Shown here in pieces: positions 7,028 to 17,655 of a stretch of DNA of 64,000 nucleotides (within the stretch, counting starts at the first letter, position 1; each line of letters begins with the position of its first letter). The position numbers were made by a program, and so were the translations under genes. This DNA is from Roseomonas mucosa (lineage in GTDB: Bacteria > Pseudomonadota > Alphaproteobacteria > Acetobacterales > Acetobacteraceae): positions 43,014 to 107,013 of the forward strand of contig CAMDWG010000012.1 in the NCBI GenBank assembly GCA_945878375.1, given 5' to 3'. Under the pieces are notes generated by a model, which had not been told where the DNA came from, did no database searches, and saw nothing but the letters and a program-made list of their open reading frames with translations.

Positions 7028-8665
7028 TCACACCCGCAACAGATGCACCTCGACATTCGGCCGCTTCCGCAGCCGCCGGCCGAGCGAACGCCGCACGGCG
7101 GTCCGCGCGGCTTCGCGCAGCACCCCGTCCTCACGCTTCATCGGCGCCGGCAGTTCGCCCACCGCACGGGCCAGATCGGCCGCGATCTGCGCCGGCTCGT
7201 CGCCCGTGCCGTCGAACAGGCCGGGCGCCGAGACAAGCGGCGTGCCCACCACGCGCCCTGCCCCATCCACGGCAAGGGACGCGATGACGACGCCGTTGAA
7301 CAGCATCTTCTTCCGCGCCGCCAGCACGTCGCCATCCAGCGGCAGCAGCCGGTCCCCATCGACAGCCAGCTTCCCGACGGGCACGGCCTCCACCACATCC
7401 GGCCGGCCGGGGCCAAGCCGCAACACGTCCCCATCCTCGATCACATAAGCCTCCGCGCCCAGCGACTCGGCCAGGTTCGCGTGCTCGTTCATGTGGCGCC
7501 ATTCGCCATGCACCGGCACGGCGATCTTCGGCTTCACCAGTTGATACAGCCGCTTCAGCTCGTCCCGCGCCGGATGGCCGGAGACATGGACCATGTGGTC
7601 GTCGGCGGTCATCACATCGACCCCGGCGCGGCTCAGCTCGTCCTGGATCCGCAGGATCGCGCGTTCATTGCCGGGGATCATCCGAGAGGAGAAAATCACC
7701 GTATCCCCTTCCCCCAGCGAGATGTGGGGATGGGTGTCGGCGGCGATCTTCGCCATCGCGCTGCGCGGCTCGCCCTGGCTGCCGGTACAGACCACCACCA
7801 GCCGCGAATCGGGCACATCGGACGCCTCGTCCTCGGACAGGAAGGACGGAACTTCCTTCAGATAGCCGCATTCGCGCGCCGCGGCTTCGGCATTGCGCAG
7901 GCTGCGGCCGAACAGCGCCACGTCCCGCCCCGCCGCGCGGGCCGCGAGTGCCACGGATTCGATGCGCGCGATGTTGGTGGAGAAGCAGGTGACGGCGACC
8001 CGGCCCTTCAGCTTTCGGATCAGCGCAGCCAGGTTCCGCCGCACCTCCGCCTCGCTGCCCGAATGGCCTTCCACCAGAGCGTTGGTGCTGTCGCAGACCA
8101 TCGCCAGCACGCCTTCCTCGCCCAGCCGGGCGAAGGCGGCCTCATCGGTCGGCGGGCCGGTCAGCGGGTTGGGGTCCAGCTTCCAGTCGCCGGTGTGCAT
8201 CACCGTGCCGTGGCGCGTGCGGATCGCCAGCGCCTGCGCTTCCGGCACCGAATGGGCGACGCGCAGGAATTCCAGGTCAAAATTGCCCACCGTCCAGCGC
8301 GCGCCGAGGGGGTGGGTGATGATCTCCACCTGGCTCAGCAGCCCGGCCTCCCCCAGCTTCCGCCGCAGCACGGCGGAGACGAAGGGCCCGGCATGGATCG
8401 GGCAGCGCAGCCCGGGCCAGAGATGCGCGACCGCGCCCACATGGTCTTCATGCGCATGGGTGATCACCAGTGCGGCGAGCTTGTCCCGCCGCGCGGCCAG
8501 CCAGGTCGCGTCGGGCACCATCACATCCACCTCGGGATGTTCCGGCCCGCCAAAGCCAAGCCCGCAATCCACCGCCAGAAGCTGCCCGTCGCAGCGATAG
8601 ACGTTGAGGTTGAGGCCGATCTCCCCCGTCCCACCGAGCGGGATGAAGGCCAGGTCGCCGGTCAT
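7028..8665 (-). CDS. rnj: ribonuclease J
   Basis: 545-residue metallo-beta-lactamase/beta-CASP ribonuclease with endo- and 5'-3' exonuclease activity in mRNA decay and rRNA processing. The N-terminus MTGDLAFIPLGGTGEIGLN is diagnostic; the zinc-binding motif HAHEDH occurs near residue 71; the later beta-CASP motifs include CSTNAL, GSQGEPRSA and HVSGHPARDELKRL (about residue 365). The C-terminal ~100 residues form the dimerisation/C-terminal domain. It is the third gene of the birA-coaX-rnj group behind nuoN, a conserved alphaproteobacterial arrangement; 66 bases separate it from coaX. Confidence 0.95.
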   Translation of the reverse strand: MTGDLAFIPLGGTGEIGLNLNVYRCDGQLLAVDCGLGFGGPEHPEVDVMVPDATWLAARRDKLAALVITHAHEDHVGAVAHLWPGLRCPIHAGPFVSAVLRRKLGEAGLLSQVEIITHPLGARWTVGNFDLEFLRVAHSVPEAQALAIRTRHGTVMHTGDWKLDPNPLTGPPTDEAAFARLGEEGVLAMVCDSTNALVEGHSGSEAEVRRNLAALIRKLKGRVAVTCFSTNIARIESVALAARAAGRDVALFGRSLRNAEAAARECGYLKEVPSFLSEDEASDVPDSRLVVVCTGSQGEPRSAMAKIAADTHPHISLGEGDTVIFSSRMIPGNERAILRIQDELSRAGVDVMTADDHMVHVSGHPARDELKRLYQLVKPKIAVPVHGEWRHMNEHANLAESLGAEAYVIEDGDVLRLGPGRPDVVEAVPVGKLAVDGDRLLPLDGDVLAARKKMLFNGVVIASLAVDGAGRVVGTPLVSAPGLFDGTGDEPAQIAADLARAVGELPAPMKREDGVLREAARTAVRRSLGRRLRKRPNVEVHLLRV

Positions 8666-8731
8666 GGATGTTCCAATGTCTTGATCGTCACGGACGGACG
8701 GAGGGAGAACTGAGAGGCTACGGCCGACGAC

Positions 8732-9553
8732 CTAGCCCAGCGTGTCGTCGCGGCGCGCATGCCGCCCCAATGTGGGGGCGGGGTTGCGCTCCGCCAACAG
8801 CCGAAGGCCATCGAGCGTCGTATCGGGGGCAGTCGTTTCGATAATTGTGGTGCCTTCGGCGAACAAGGGGGCAAGGCCGCCGGTCGCGATCACTTTCAGC
8901 CGACCGTCCCGCGCCTCGTCATGCTCGGCACGGATGCGGGTGACGATGCCCTCGATCAGGCCGACATAGCCCCAATAGATGCCGGATTGCATGGCCGCCA
9001 CTGTGTTGCGCCCGACCACCGCCTGCGGCCGGCCGATCCCGATGCGCGGCAGCCGCGCGGCGGCGCGGTGCAGCGCCTCGATCGACAGGTTGATGCCCGG
9101 GGCGATCACCCCGCCCATATAGGCGCCGTCCTTCGCCACCACGTCAAAGGTGGTGGCGGTGCCGAAATCGATCACCACCAGCGGGCCGCCATATTGCCGA
9201 TGCGCGGCCAGCGCGTTCAGCAGGCGGTCGGCGCCGACCTCATGCGGGGCGTCCACCCGGATGTCGAAGCCCCAATCCAGCGAGGCGCGGGCGATCAACG
9301 GCTCGCAGCCGAACCAGTCGCGGCAGAGCCGGCGGAGGTTATAGAGCGCCGCGGGCACCACCGTGCCGATGGCGCAGCGCGTGATGTCGCTGGGCTTCAG
9401 CCCGGCATGCTGCAGCAGCGCCAGCAGCCAGACCGCGTATTCGTCGGAGGTCCGTTCGGCATCGGTGCGGACCCGCCAGCGCCCGCGCCATTCCGTCCCG
9501 TCATGCACGGCGAACACGATGTTCGTGTTCCCCGCATCCACCACCAGCAGCAT
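8732..9553 (-). CDS. coaX: type III pantothenate kinase
   Basis: 273-residue ASKHA-fold kinase performing the first step of coenzyme A synthesis (pantothenate to 4'-phosphopantothenate). Phosphate motif 1 [11 protein letters not shown] at the N-terminus, the catalytic-aspartate motif [11 protein letters not shown] (about residue 107), DFGTATTFD (about 130), and ATGGLAPLF in the C-terminal half. The start ATG at 9551-9553 (MLLVVDAGN) matches the family; a 20-residue in-frame extension upstream overlaps birA and was rejected. It lies 16 bases after birA, in the same transcription unit as nuoN. Confidence 0.95.
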   Translation of the reverse strand: MLLVVDAGNTNIVFAVHDGTEWRGRWRVRTDAERTSDEYAVWLLALLQHAGLKPSDITRCAIGTVVPAALYNLRRLCRDWFGCEPLIARASLDWGFDIRVDAPHEVGADRLLNALAAHRQYGGPLVVIDFGTATTFDVVAKDGAYMGGVIAPGINLSIEALHRAAARLPRIGIGRPQAVVGRNTVAAMQSGIYWGYVGLIEGIVTRIRAEHDEARDGRLKVIATGGLAPLFAEGTTIIETTAPDTTLDGLRLLAERNPAPTLGRHARRDDTLG

Positions 9554-9569
9554 GGCGCGCCGATCTCCC

Positions 9570-10298
9570 TCAGGCCGCGACTTCGCCGGAGGTGACGCGC
9601 CGCACGCGGCCATCCACCTCCAGCAGCAGGGCGCCGTCTTCGTCGAGGCCCCGGTAGAGGCCGGTGGTTACACCCGCGCCGCCGCGCAGCGTCAACCTTG
9701 CCCCCTGCCCCGGCCCCCGCGCCATCCAGGCCTCGCGCAGCGGTGCCATGCCGTCCCTTGCCAGCAGCCGCCGCCAGCCATGGATGGCCTGGAGCAGGCG
9801 GATGGCGACCTCCCCCGGCGCGGCCGGGGTCGGCAGCCGGGCGGTCGGGCGGTCCGGCAGCGCCGGCGCCACCGCCAGATTGGCGCCGAGCCCGATCACC
9901 AGGAAATCGAGGCCCCCATCCTCGGTCGTCGCCGTCTCGCACAACATGCCGGCCAGCTTCGCGCCATCCAGCAGCAGGTCATTCGGCCATTTCAGCCGCA
10001 GCGCGGCGGGATCGGGCAGGCAGGGCTCCAGCGCCTCCGCCAGCGCGACCGCGCCGAGCAGCGCATAGCGCCCGGCCTCGCGCGCCGGCCCGCCGGGGCG
10101 CAGCAGGACGGAGATATAGAGATTGCCCTCCGGGCTCGCCCAGCCCCGCCCATTGGTCCCCCGCCCCGCGCTTTGCGACTGGGCGAGGATGGCAAGCCCC
10201 TCCGCCTCCCCCCCCGCCGCCAGGCGCAGCAGGAGATCGGATGTCGATGGCAGGCTGCGCTCCACGCGCAGCCGCCATCCGGGTGGGAGCTCAGCCAA
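9570..10298 (-). CDS. birA: biotin--[acetyl-CoA-carboxylase] ligase
   Basis: 242-residue biotin protein ligase that attaches biotin to the carboxylase carrier domain. Catalytic loop GRGTNGRGW (about residue 45) and [17 protein letters not shown] (about residue 102) are visible. The N-terminal winged helix of E. coli BirA is absent, so it is a pure ligase without repressor function. The start appears to be TTG at 10296-10298, overlapping the nuoN stop by 8 bases; it retains the conserved Trp at residue 8, but a GTG 11 codons further in is an alternative. Its position behind nuoN is conserved in alphaproteobacteria. Confidence 0.92.
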   Translation of the reverse strand: MAELPPGWRLRVERSLPSTSDLLLRLAAGGEAEGLAILAQSQSAGRGTNGRGWASPEGNLYISVLLRPGGPAREAGRYALLGAVALAEALEPCLPDPAALRLKWPNDLLLDGAKLAGMLCETATTEDGGLDFLVIGLGANLAVAPALPDRPTARLPTPAAPGEVAIRLLQAIHGWRRLLARDGMAPLREAWMARGPGQGARLTLRGGAGVTTGLYRGLDEDGALLLEVDGRVRRVTSGEVAA

Positions 10299-11718
10299 TG
10301 AGGGCGGAGACAGCGACCTGCGCCGCGCCGATCAGCGCCGCGGGGAACAGGAAGAACAGCAGCGTCAGCAGCCCGGTGCCGGTCATCACCACCGTCAGGT
10401 TCGCGGGGCGCGCATCCAGCGCGCCGGCCGGCGCGTCGAAATACATCACCTTCACGATGCGGAGGTAATAGTAGCTCGCCACCACGCTGGTCAGGATGCC
10501 GATCACCGCGAGCGTCCAGTAGCCCGCCTGCACCGCCGCCAGGAAGACGTAGAGCTTGCCGAAGAAGCCCGCGAGCGGCGGGATGCCGGCCATGGAGAAC
10601 ATGAAGACCGCCATCCACATCGCCATCGCCGGATCGGTGCGGCCCAGGCCGGCGAGGTCGTCCACCTCCTCCAGCGCGCGGCCATTGCGGCGCATGGCGA
10701 CCAACACCGCGAAGGTGCCGAGGTTCATCACCACATAGATTGCCATATAGACTAGCACGCCGCGGTAGCCGGTGTCGTTCAGCACCGCGAGGCCCATCAG
10801 CGCGTAGCCGACATGGCCGATGGAGGAATAGGCCATCAGGCGCTTGATGTTGCGTTGCCCGATTGCGGCGAAGCCGCCGAGGATCATCGAACCCGCCGCC
10901 ACCACCCAGATCACCTGGCCCCATTGTGCCGAAAGATCGCCGAAGGGGCCGGCGAGGACGCGCATCATCAGCGCGACCGCCGCCACCTTGGGCGCCGTGG
11001 CGAAGAAGGCCGTCACCGGCGTGGGCGCGCCTTCATACACATCGGGCGTCCACATGTGGAACGGCACGGCCGAGACCTTGAAGGCGAGCCCCGCCAGCAC
11101 GAAGACCAGCCCGACCACCACGCCCATCCCCGCATCGCCACCCGACAGCGCATCCGCAAGGCGGTCGAAATTCGTCGTGCCCGCGAAGCCATAGACCAGC
11201 GACGCGCCATAGAGCAGCAGGCCCGAGGCCAGCGCGCCCAGCACGAAATACTTCAGCCCCGCTTCCGCGCTGCGCGGGTTGTCGCGGTCGAAGGCGGCGA
11301 TGACGTAGAGCGAGAGCGACAGCAGCTCGAGCCCGATATAGAGCGACATCAGGTCGTTGGCCGAGACCATCACCAGCATGCCGAGCGTCGCGAACAGCAT
11401 CAGGATGCTGTACTCGAACCGCGCGAGGCCGGCCTTCTCGTTGAAGTCGAGCGCCAGCACCAGCCCGACCGCAGCCCCCAGCAGGATCAGCACCTTCGCG
11501 AAGCGGGAGAAGGCGTCGGACACATACTGGCCGAGGAAGGCCGTGCCCTCGCTTTGGCCGAGCACCAGCGCCGCGGTCAGCACCAGCGCGCCGATCACGC
11601 CCATGGAGACGGGGAAGAACTGCTCCTTACGGGGGATCACGCCCATCAGCAGCAGCCCGAGGCCCGAAGAGGCCAGGACGATTTCCGGCAGGGCCAGGGT
11701 CCAGTTGATCATGGTCAC
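10291..11718 (-). CDS. nuoN: NADH-quinone oxidoreductase subunit N
   Basis: 475-residue antiporter-like proton-pumping subunit of complex I in the inner membrane, with about 14 hydrophobic helices. Conserved features include the charged TM5 region ([18 protein letters not shown]), the [11 protein letters not shown] stretch, and the TM7/TM8 stretch [22 protein letters not shown] with its pumping lysine. It starts four bases before the nuoM stop (11715-11718), so the two are translationally coupled. Last of the 14 nuo genes; birA overlaps its end. Confidence 0.96.
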   Translation of the reverse strand: MTMINWTLALPEIVLASSGLGLLLMGVIPRKEQFFPVSMGVIGALVLTAALVLGQSEGTAFLGQYVSDAFSRFAKVLILLGAAVGLVLALDFNEKAGLARFEYSILMLFATLGMLVMVSANDLMSLYIGLELLSLSLYVIAAFDRDNPRSAEAGLKYFVLGALASGLLLYGASLVYGFAGTTNFDRLADALSGGDAGMGVVVGLVFVLAGLAFKVSAVPFHMWTPDVYEGAPTPVTAFFATAPKVAAVALMMRVLAGPFGDLSAQWGQVIWVVAAGSMILGGFAAIGQRNIKRLMAYSSIGHVGYALMGLAVLNDTGYRGVLVYMAIYVVMNLGTFAVLVAMRRNGRALEEVDDLAGLGRTDPAMAMWMAVFMFSMAGIPPLAGFFGKLYVFLAAVQAGYWTLAVIGILTSVVASYYYLRIVKVMYFDAPAGALDARPANLTVVMTGTGLLTLLFFLFPAALIGAAQVAVSALIG

Positions 11719-13226
11719 ATCCCCGCCAGACGCGCCGCGCCGAGAGCCGCCTCATGCCGCTGCACGAGCGCGGCCACCGTCACCTCGAAGAAGTCGAGGA
11801 AGGAGGACGGATAGACCCCCATCCAGAGCGTCAGCAGGATGAGCGGCGCGAAGACCGCATATTCGCGCGGGCCGAGATCGAGCAGCGAACGAAGGTCATC
11901 GCGCGTGATCTTCCCGAAGGCAACGCGACGATAGAGATACAGCATATAGGCCGCACCAAGGATCATGCCGAGCGCCGCGCCGAAGGCGACCCAGGGGTTC
12001 ACCCGAAAAGCGCCGACGATCACCAGCAGCTCGCCCGGGAAGCCCGCCGTGCCCGGCAGCGCGACGGAGGCCATGGTGAACAGCATGAAGACCAGCGCAT
12101 AGGCCGGCATGATCTTCGCGACCCCGCCATAGCGCATGATCTCGCGGCTATGGACGCGGTCGTAGAGCACGCCGACGCAGAGGAACAACGCGCCCGAGAC
12201 GATGCCGTGGCTCAGCATGGTGAACAGCGCGCCCGACAGCCCCTGCTGCGTGAAGGTGAAGATGCCGAGCGTGACGATGCCCATATGCGCCACCGACGAA
12301 TAGGCGATCAGCTTCTTCATATCCTCCTGCGCCAGCGCGACGAGGGAGGTGTAGACGATCGCCACCACCGACAGCGCGAAGATCAGCGGCGCGAAATCGG
12401 CGGAGGCCTGCGGCAGAAGGGGCAGGCTGAAGCGCAGGAAGCCATAGGCGCCCATCTTCAGCAGCACGCCCGCCAGGATAACGGAGCCCGCCGTCGGCGC
12501 TTCCACATGCGCGTCCGGCAGCCAGGTATGCACCGGCCACATCGGCACCTTCACCGCGAAGGACACGAAGAAGGCCAGGAACAGCCAGAACTGCATCGCC
12601 GCCGGGATCGGCGTGTCCATCAGCGTCGGGATGTCGGTGGTGCCAGCATGGTACCAGAGCGCGAGCAGCGCCAGCAGCATCAGCAGCGAACCGGCCAGGG
12701 TGTAGAGGAAGAACTTGAACGCCGCATAGACGCGCCGCGCGCCGCCCCACACGCCGATGATCAGGAACATCGGGATCAGCACGGCTTCGAAGAAGATGTA
12801 GAACACCACGAAGTCCAGCGCGCAGAACATGCCGACCATCATGCTTTCCAGCACGAGGAAGGCGACCATGTATTCCCGCACGCCGGTCTTCACGCTGTCC
12901 CACGACGCCAGGATGCAGATCGGCGTCAGCAGCGTGGACAGCAGCACGAACAGCACCGAGATGCCGTCCACGCCCATATGGTAGGACACGCCGAAATCCG
13001 GCAGCCAGTCCACGCGTTCCACGAACTGGAACTCCGCGCTCGACTTGTCGAAGCGCACCCAGAGCACGAGCGAAAGGGCGAAGGTGATCAGGCTGGTCCA
13101 GAGCGCGGTCCAGCGCGCATTGCGCGCCACCACCTCCTCCTCGCCGCGCACCATCATGATGATGAAGGCGCCCGCCAGCGGCAGGAAGGTGACCAGGCTG
13201 AGGATGGGAAAGCCGGCGGCGTTCAT
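11715..13226 (-). CDS. nuoM: NADH-quinone oxidoreductase subunit M
   Basis: 503-residue antiporter-like complex I subunit. The signature [14 protein letters not shown] carries the essential TM5 glutamate; the TM7-8 stretch [22 protein letters not shown] holds the pumping lysine. The ATG at 13224-13226 ([16 protein letters not shown]) overlaps the nuoL stop by four bases; the longer in-frame extension was discarded because it lies inside nuoL. About 14 membrane helices. Overlaps at both ends indicate coupled translation of L, M and N. Confidence 0.96.
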   Translation of the reverse strand: MNAAGFPILSLVTFLPLAGAFIIMMVRGEEEVVARNARWTALWTSLITFALSLVLWVRFDKSSAEFQFVERVDWLPDFGVSYHMGVDGISVLFVLLSTLLTPICILASWDSVKTGVREYMVAFLVLESMMVGMFCALDFVVFYIFFEAVLIPMFLIIGVWGGARRVYAAFKFFLYTLAGSLLMLLALLALWYHAGTTDIPTLMDTPIPAAMQFWLFLAFFVSFAVKVPMWPVHTWLPDAHVEAPTAGSVILAGVLLKMGAYGFLRFSLPLLPQASADFAPLIFALSVVAIVYTSLVALAQEDMKKLIAYSSVAHMGIVTLGIFTFTQQGLSGALFTMLSHGIVSGALFLCVGVLYDRVHSREIMRYGGVAKIMPAYALVFMLFTMASVALPGTAGFPGELLVIVGAFRVNPWVAFGAALGMILGAAYMLYLYRRVAFGKITRDDLRSLLDLGPREYAVFAPLILLTLWMGVYPSSFLDFFEVTVAALVQRHEAALGAARLAGM

Positions 13227-15136
13227 CGGGCACCGTAGAGCAGGAGCGTGACGAAAAGGACGAGGCCGATGATCATCGCGAAGGCGTAATTCGCGACCCG
13301 TCCGGTCTGGATGCGAACCGCGCCCCGCGCCGCCTGCACGGCCAGCGCCGCCGCGCCATTCGGCACGCCGTCGATCAGCCGCGCATCGCCGGTCTTCCAA
13401 AGCGCGCGCGCCAGATGCTGCGTGGGCCTGACGAAGATCGCGTCATACAACTCGTCGAAGTACCACTTGTTCAGCAGGAAGCGGTACAGCCCGGCGAAGC
13501 GCGCCGCGAGCTGGCCCGGAATGCCGGGCGCGAACATGTACAGCGCATAGGCCAGCGCGATGCCGCCGAAGGCCGCAACCTTGGCGATCACCGGCACCCA
13601 GCCTGGCGTGTGATGCGTGTTCGCCAGCACCTCATTGGTCGCGGCGGTATAGATCGCGCCATCCCAGAACACCGCCTGCAGGTCGCCCACGAAGAGCGGC
13701 GCGAAGACCGCACCCGCGAGCACCGCGCCCACCGAGAGCACCAGCAGCGGGATCAGCATCACCGCCGGGCTTTCGTGGACATGCTCCATCGTGTGGTGAT
13801 CGGCGCGCGGCTGGCCGTGGAAGGTCAGGATCAGCAGGCGCCAGGAATAGAAGGCTGTCAGGAAGGCCGCGATCAGCCCCATGGCGAAGGCGTAGCTGCC
13901 CGGCCCGCTATGGGCGGCGAAGGCGGCTTCCAGAACCACATCCTTCGAATAGTAGCCGGCGAAGAAGGGAATGCCTGCCAGCGCCAGGCTGCCGATCCAC
14001 ATCACCGCATAGGTGACGGGGATCTTCTTCCAGATCCCGCCCATCTTCCGGATGTCCTGTTCGTCCGACATCGCGTGGATCACGCTGCCGGCGCCGAGAA
14101 ACAGCAGCGCCTTGAAGAAGGCGTGCGTGAACAGGTGGAAGACAGCCGCCTGATAGGCGCCGACCCCGATGGCGAAGAACATGTAGCCAAGCTGCGAGCA
14201 GGTCGAATACGCGATGATGCGCTTGATGTCGTTCTGCACGCAGCCGATCGTCGCCGCGAAGAAGGCGGTGGAGGCGCCGACGATCGCGACCACGGCCAGC
14301 GTCACCGGCGCGTATTCCAGCACCGGCGACATCCGCGCCATCAGGAACACGCCCGCCGTCACCATCGTCGCCGCATGGATCAGCGCGGAGACCGGGGTCG
14401 GCCCTTCCATCGCATCCGGCAGCCAGGTGTGCAGCCCAAGCTGCGCCGACTTGCCGCAGGCGCCGAGGAACATCAGGACGCCGATCACCTCGAGCGCCGG
14501 CATGCCGAGGAAGCGAACCTCCCGCGCCGCATCCACGCCGTCGAAGATCGCGTCGAATTCCACCGACTGGAAGGTCCAGAAGGTCAGCGCGAGGCCCAGC
14601 ATGAAGAACACGTCGCCGACGCGGTTGACGATGAAGGCCTTCATCGCGGCGCGGTTCGCGCTGTCCTTCTCGTACCAGTAGCCGATCAGCAGATAGCTCG
14701 CGAGGCCGACGCCTTCCCAGCCGAAGAACAGCTGCACCAGGTTATCGGCCGTCACCAGCATCAGCATCATGAAGGTGAACAGCGACAGATAGGCGAAGAA
14801 GCGCGGCCGTGTTTCGTCATGCGACATGTAGCCGACGGAGTAGATGTGGATCAGCGTCGAGATGAAGGTGACCATCGCCACCATCACGACGCTCAGCGTG
14901 TCGTAGCGCAGCGCCCATTCCACCTCGAAGCCGCCGACATCCAGGAAGACCAGAATGGGCACCACGCCGGGCGCCTGGCCCAGCGCGACCTCCAGGAATG
15001 CGCCGATGCCGCAGGCCGCGGCGAGCGCCATGAACGCCACCGTGACCCATTGCGACGCCCGGTCGCCGAGCCAGCGGCCGAACAGGCCCGCCAGGCACGC
15101 GCCGAGCAGCGGGAAGAAGACGGCACCGACATACAT
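13223..15136 (-). CDS. nuoL: NADH-quinone oxidoreductase subunit L
   Basis: 637-residue distal proton-pumping subunit of complex I, with ~16 helices including the long lateral helix near the C-terminus. Conserved stretches: [18 protein letters not shown] (TM5 glutamate), [35 protein letters not shown] (TM7-8; lysine of the pump) and the terminal antenna helix [19 protein letters not shown]. Start ATG 15134-15136 lies 4 bases after nuoK. Length and order fit a standard alphaproteobacterial operon. Confidence 0.96.
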   Translation of the reverse strand: MYVGAVFFPLLGACLAGLFGRWLGDRASQWVTVAFMALAAACGIGAFLEVALGQAPGVVPILVFLDVGGFEVEWALRYDTLSVVMVAMVTFISTLIHIYSVGYMSHDETRPRFFAYLSLFTFMMLMLVTADNLVQLFFGWEGVGLASYLLIGYWYEKDSANRAAMKAFIVNRVGDVFFMLGLALTFWTFQSVEFDAIFDGVDAAREVRFLGMPALEVIGVLMFLGACGKSAQLGLHTWLPDAMEGPTPVSALIHAATMVTAGVFLMARMSPVLEYAPVTLAVVAIVGASTAFFAATIGCVQNDIKRIIAYSTCSQLGYMFFAIGVGAYQAAVFHLFTHAFFKALLFLGAGSVIHAMSDEQDIRKMGGIWKKIPVTYAVMWIGSLALAGIPFFAGYYSKDVVLEAAFAAHSGPGSYAFAMGLIAAFLTAFYSWRLLILTFHGQPRADHHTMEHVHESPAVMLIPLLVLSVGAVLAGAVFAPLFVGDLQAVFWDGAIYTAATNEVLANTHHTPGWVPVIAKVAAFGGIALAYALYMFAPGIPGQLAARFAGLYRFLLNKWYFDELYDAIFVRPTQHLARALWKTGDARLIDGVPNGAAALAVQAARGAVRIQTGRVANYAFAMIIGLVLFVTLLLYGAR

Positions 15137-15140
15137 GCGC

Positions 15141-15452
15141 CTAGCCCTTCAGGGTGGAGATTTCCTCCACCTCGATCGTGCCGCGGTTGCGGAAGTAGAT
15201 GACGACGATCGCAAGCCCGATCGCGGCTTCGGCCGCCGCGACGGTCAGGATCAGCATCGCGAAGACCTGCCCCGTCAGATCGCCGAGCACCGAGGAGAAG
15301 GCGACGAGGTTCAGCGTGACCGACAGCAGGATCAGTTCCACCGACATCAGGATGACGATGACGTTCTTGCGGTTCAGGAAGATGCCGAGCACGCCGAGCG
15401 TGAACAGGATCGCGCCCACCGTCAGGTAGTGCGCCAGGCCGATGGCCATCAT
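15141..15452 (-). CDS. nuoK: NADH-quinone oxidoreductase subunit K
   Basis: 103-residue membrane subunit of complex I with three helices, an MrpC-like protein. The conserved acidic residues of the proton path lie in [17 protein letters not shown] and in [15 protein letters not shown]. The start ATG (15450-15452) shares one base with the nuoJ stop (TGATG). Long in-frame upstream sequence was excluded as nuoJ shadow. Confidence 0.95.
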   Translation of the reverse strand: MMAIGLAHYLTVGAILFTLGVLGIFLNRKNVIVILMSVELILLSVTLNLVAFSSVLGDLTGQVFAMLILTVAAAEAAIGLAIVVIYFRNRGTIEVEEISTLKG

Positions 15453-16129
15453 CAGTGGTGTCCCCCCCCATGGGCGACCTGCCGCGGCGCGTCCGCCGGG
15501 GCATCGACCGGCGGGCGTTCGATCCCGATCTCGCCAAGGCCGGCGCCGAGCGGCGGTTGGCGAAGGTTCACGCTGCCGCTGCGCGCGATCTGCTTGCCAA
15601 CATCCTGGCGCTTGCTGGTCGGCGTGCCGCGCAGCGTCAGCACGATGGCGCCGATCATCGCGACCAGCAGGATCAGGCCCGAAAGCTGGAACAGCCAGAC
15701 ATGGTCGGTGTAGAGGATCCGCCCCAGCGCGCGGGTGTTGTCCACGCCTTCCGGCGTCGGGTTCAGCCGCAGGCCCGATGCATCCGGCGCGAAGGTCCAG
15801 GTCGCGTAGACCAGCACCAGTTCCAGGAACAGGATCGCGCCGATCACCGCGCCGATGGGCGCGTAGCGCTGCACGCCTTCCCGCAGCTTCGCGAAGTCGA
15901 TGTCGAGCATCATCACGACGAACAGGAACAGCACCGCGACGGCGCCGACATAGACGATGACAAGGATCATCGCCAGGAACTCGGCCCCAGCGATCAGGAA
16001 CAGGGCGGCCGCGTTGAAGAAGGCCAGGATCAGGAACAGCACGCTGTGCACCGGGTTGCGGCTGGTCACGACCATCACCGCGGATGCGATCAGCACGGCG
16101 GCGAAGAGATAGAAGGCGGCGGCGATCAT
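15452..16129 (-). CDS. nuoJ: NADH-quinone oxidoreductase subunit J
   Basis: 225-residue complex I membrane subunit with five predicted helices; the conserved [17 protein letters not shown] (about residues 60-76) contains the TM3 pi-bulge region. The C-terminus carries an extra ~45-residue hydrophilic tail (from [11 protein letters not shown] to the His-rich end), longer than the E. coli protein but usual for alphaproteobacteria. Its start overlaps the nuoI stop by four bases. Confidence 0.94.
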   Translation of the reverse strand: MIAAAFYLFAAVLIASAVMVVTSRNPVHSVLFLILAFFNAAALFLIAGAEFLAMILVIVYVGAVAVLFLFVVMMLDIDFAKLREGVQRYAPIGAVIGAILFLELVLVYATWTFAPDASGLRLNPTPEGVDNTRALGRILYTDHVWLFQLSGLILLVAMIGAIVLTLRGTPTSKRQDVGKQIARSGSVNLRQPPLGAGLGEIGIERPPVDAPADAPRQVAHGGGHH

Positions 16130-16617
16130 CGGTAGGGCGCGTCCAGCTCAAGCCGCTTCGCCAGCGCCGCTTCCCAGCGGTCGCCATTGTCCAGCAGGCG
16201 TTCCTTGTTGAACAGAAGCTCCTCGCGCGTTTCCGTCGCGAATTCCATGTTCGGCCCTTCGACGATGGCGTCCACCGGGCAGGCTTCCTCGCACATGCCG
16301 CAATAGATGCACTTCGTCATGTCGATGTCGTAGCGCGTGGTGCGGCGGGATCCGTCGTCGCGCGGCTCGGCTTCGATCGTGATGGCCTGGGCGGGGCAGA
16401 TCGCCTCGCATAGCTTGCAGGCGATGCAGCGTTCTTCCCCGTTCGGGTAGCGGCGCAGCGCGTGTTCCCCCTTGAAGCGGGGGCTCAGCGGCGACTTCTC
16501 ATACGGGTAGTTGATCGTCACCTTGGGGCGGAAGAACTGCCGCAGCGTCAGCGCCATGCCGGAGACGAGCTCCGCCAGCAGGAAGCTTCGCGCGACGCGG
16601 TCGAGGGTGATGGCCAT
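16126..16617 (-). CDS. nuoI: NADH-quinone oxidoreductase subunit I
   Basis: 163-residue peripheral-arm subunit holding two [4Fe-4S] clusters (N6a and N6b). Two full ferredoxin motifs: [12 protein letters not shown] (about residues 64-75) and [12 protein letters not shown] (about 103-114). The ATG at 16615-16617 gives the family N-terminus [18 protein letters not shown] longer in-frame extension overlaps nuoH and was rejected. 17 bases separate it from nuoH. Confidence 0.96.
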   Translation of the reverse strand: MAITLDRVARSFLLAELVSGMALTLRQFFRPKVTINYPYEKSPLSPRFKGEHALRRYPNGEERCIACKLCEAICPAQAITIEAEPRDDGSRRTTRYDIDMTKCIYCGMCEEACPVDAIVEGPNMEFATETREELLFNKERLLDNGDRWEAALAKRLELDAPYR

Positions 16618-16634
16618 GTGTCTCTCCCTCCTGC

Positions 16635-17648
16635 TCAGGCGACCGGCAGCCAGCCGAACAGCTTCAGCGCGCCGGCGGTCAGCACCAGCCACACCAGGCT
16701 GAACGGCAGGAACACCTTCCAGCCCAGTCGCATCAGCTGGTCGTAGCGGTAGCGCGGGAAGGTCGCGCGCACCCAAATGAAGACGAACAGGCAGGCGCAG
16801 ATCTTGAACACGAACCACATCGGGCCCGGGATCCAATTGAACGGCGCGATGTCGAACGGCGCGTACCACCCGCCCAGGAACAGGATGGTGATCAGCGCGC
16901 TCATCAGGATCATGTTCGCGTATTCGCCGAGGAAGAACAGCGCGAAGGACATGCTGCTGTATTCGACGAAGAAGCCCGCCACCAGCTCGCTCTCGCCTTC
17001 CGGAAGGTCGAAGGGCGCGCGGTTCGTCTCGGCCAGCGCCGAGATGAACATGATCACGAACATCGGGAAGAGCGGGATGATGAACCACATATCCGCCTGG
17101 GCGCGGACGATTTCCGTCAGGTTCAGCGAACCGACGCAGAGCAGCACGGTGACGATCACGAAGCCCATGCTGACCTCGTAGCTCACCATCTGCGCCGCCG
17201 ACCGCAGCGCGCCGAGGAAAGCGTATTTCGAATTCGACGCCCAGCCCGCGATGATGACGCCATAGACGCCGAGCGAGCTGATCGCGAACAGGTAGAGGAT
17301 GCCGACATTGATGTCGGCGATGGCCCAGCCATCATTCACCGGGATCACGGCCCAGGCGAGCATCGCCAGCATGAAGGTGATCATCGGCGCCAGGATGAAC
17401 AGCACGCGGCTGGCCCCGGCGGGGATGATCGTTTCCTTCAGCAGCATCTTCAGCGCGTCGGCGAAGGGCTGCAGCAGGCCGAAGGGCCCGACGACATTCG
17501 GCCCCTTCCGCATCTGCATCGCCGCCAGCACCTTGCGCTCGGCATAGGTGAGATAGGCAACGCCGATCAGCAGCGGCACCAGCAGCGCCATGGCCTGCGC
17601 GACCGTCAGCGCCAGATGCCCGACCGGGGTGGCGAGGAAAGCGTCCAT
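16635..17648 (-). CDS. nuoH: NADH-quinone oxidoreductase subunit H
   Basis: 337-residue complex I membrane subunit forming the quinone chamber and the link to the peripheral arm. Eight predicted helices; the conserved quinone-site loop [21 protein letters not shown] (split here, about residues 30-50), [22 protein letters not shown] (about 205-226) and [10 protein letters not shown] are present. It follows nuoG after 7 bases. Confidence 0.96.
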   Translation of the reverse strand: MDAFLATPVGHLALTVAQAMALLVPLLIGVAYLTYAERKVLAAMQMRKGPNVVGPFGLLQPFADALKMLLKETIIPAGASRVLFILAPMITFMLAMLAWAVIPVNDGWAIADINVGILYLFAISSLGVYGVIIAGWASNSKYAFLGALRSAAQMVSYEVSMGFVIVTVLLCVGSLNLTEIVRAQADMWFIIPLFPMFVIMFISALAETNRAPFDLPEGESELVAGFFVEYSSMSFALFFLGEYANMILMSALITILFLGGWYAPFDIAPFNWIPGPMWFVFKICACLFVFIWVRATFPRYRYDQLMRLGWKVFLPFSLVWLVLTAGALKLFGWLPVA

Positions 17649-17655
17649 CGTCAGG

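Noticed and set aside
13223..13400. 58-codon N-terminal extension of nuoM
   Set aside because: Lies inside nuoL and is unrelated to the family; the ATG at 13226 gives the expected N-terminus.
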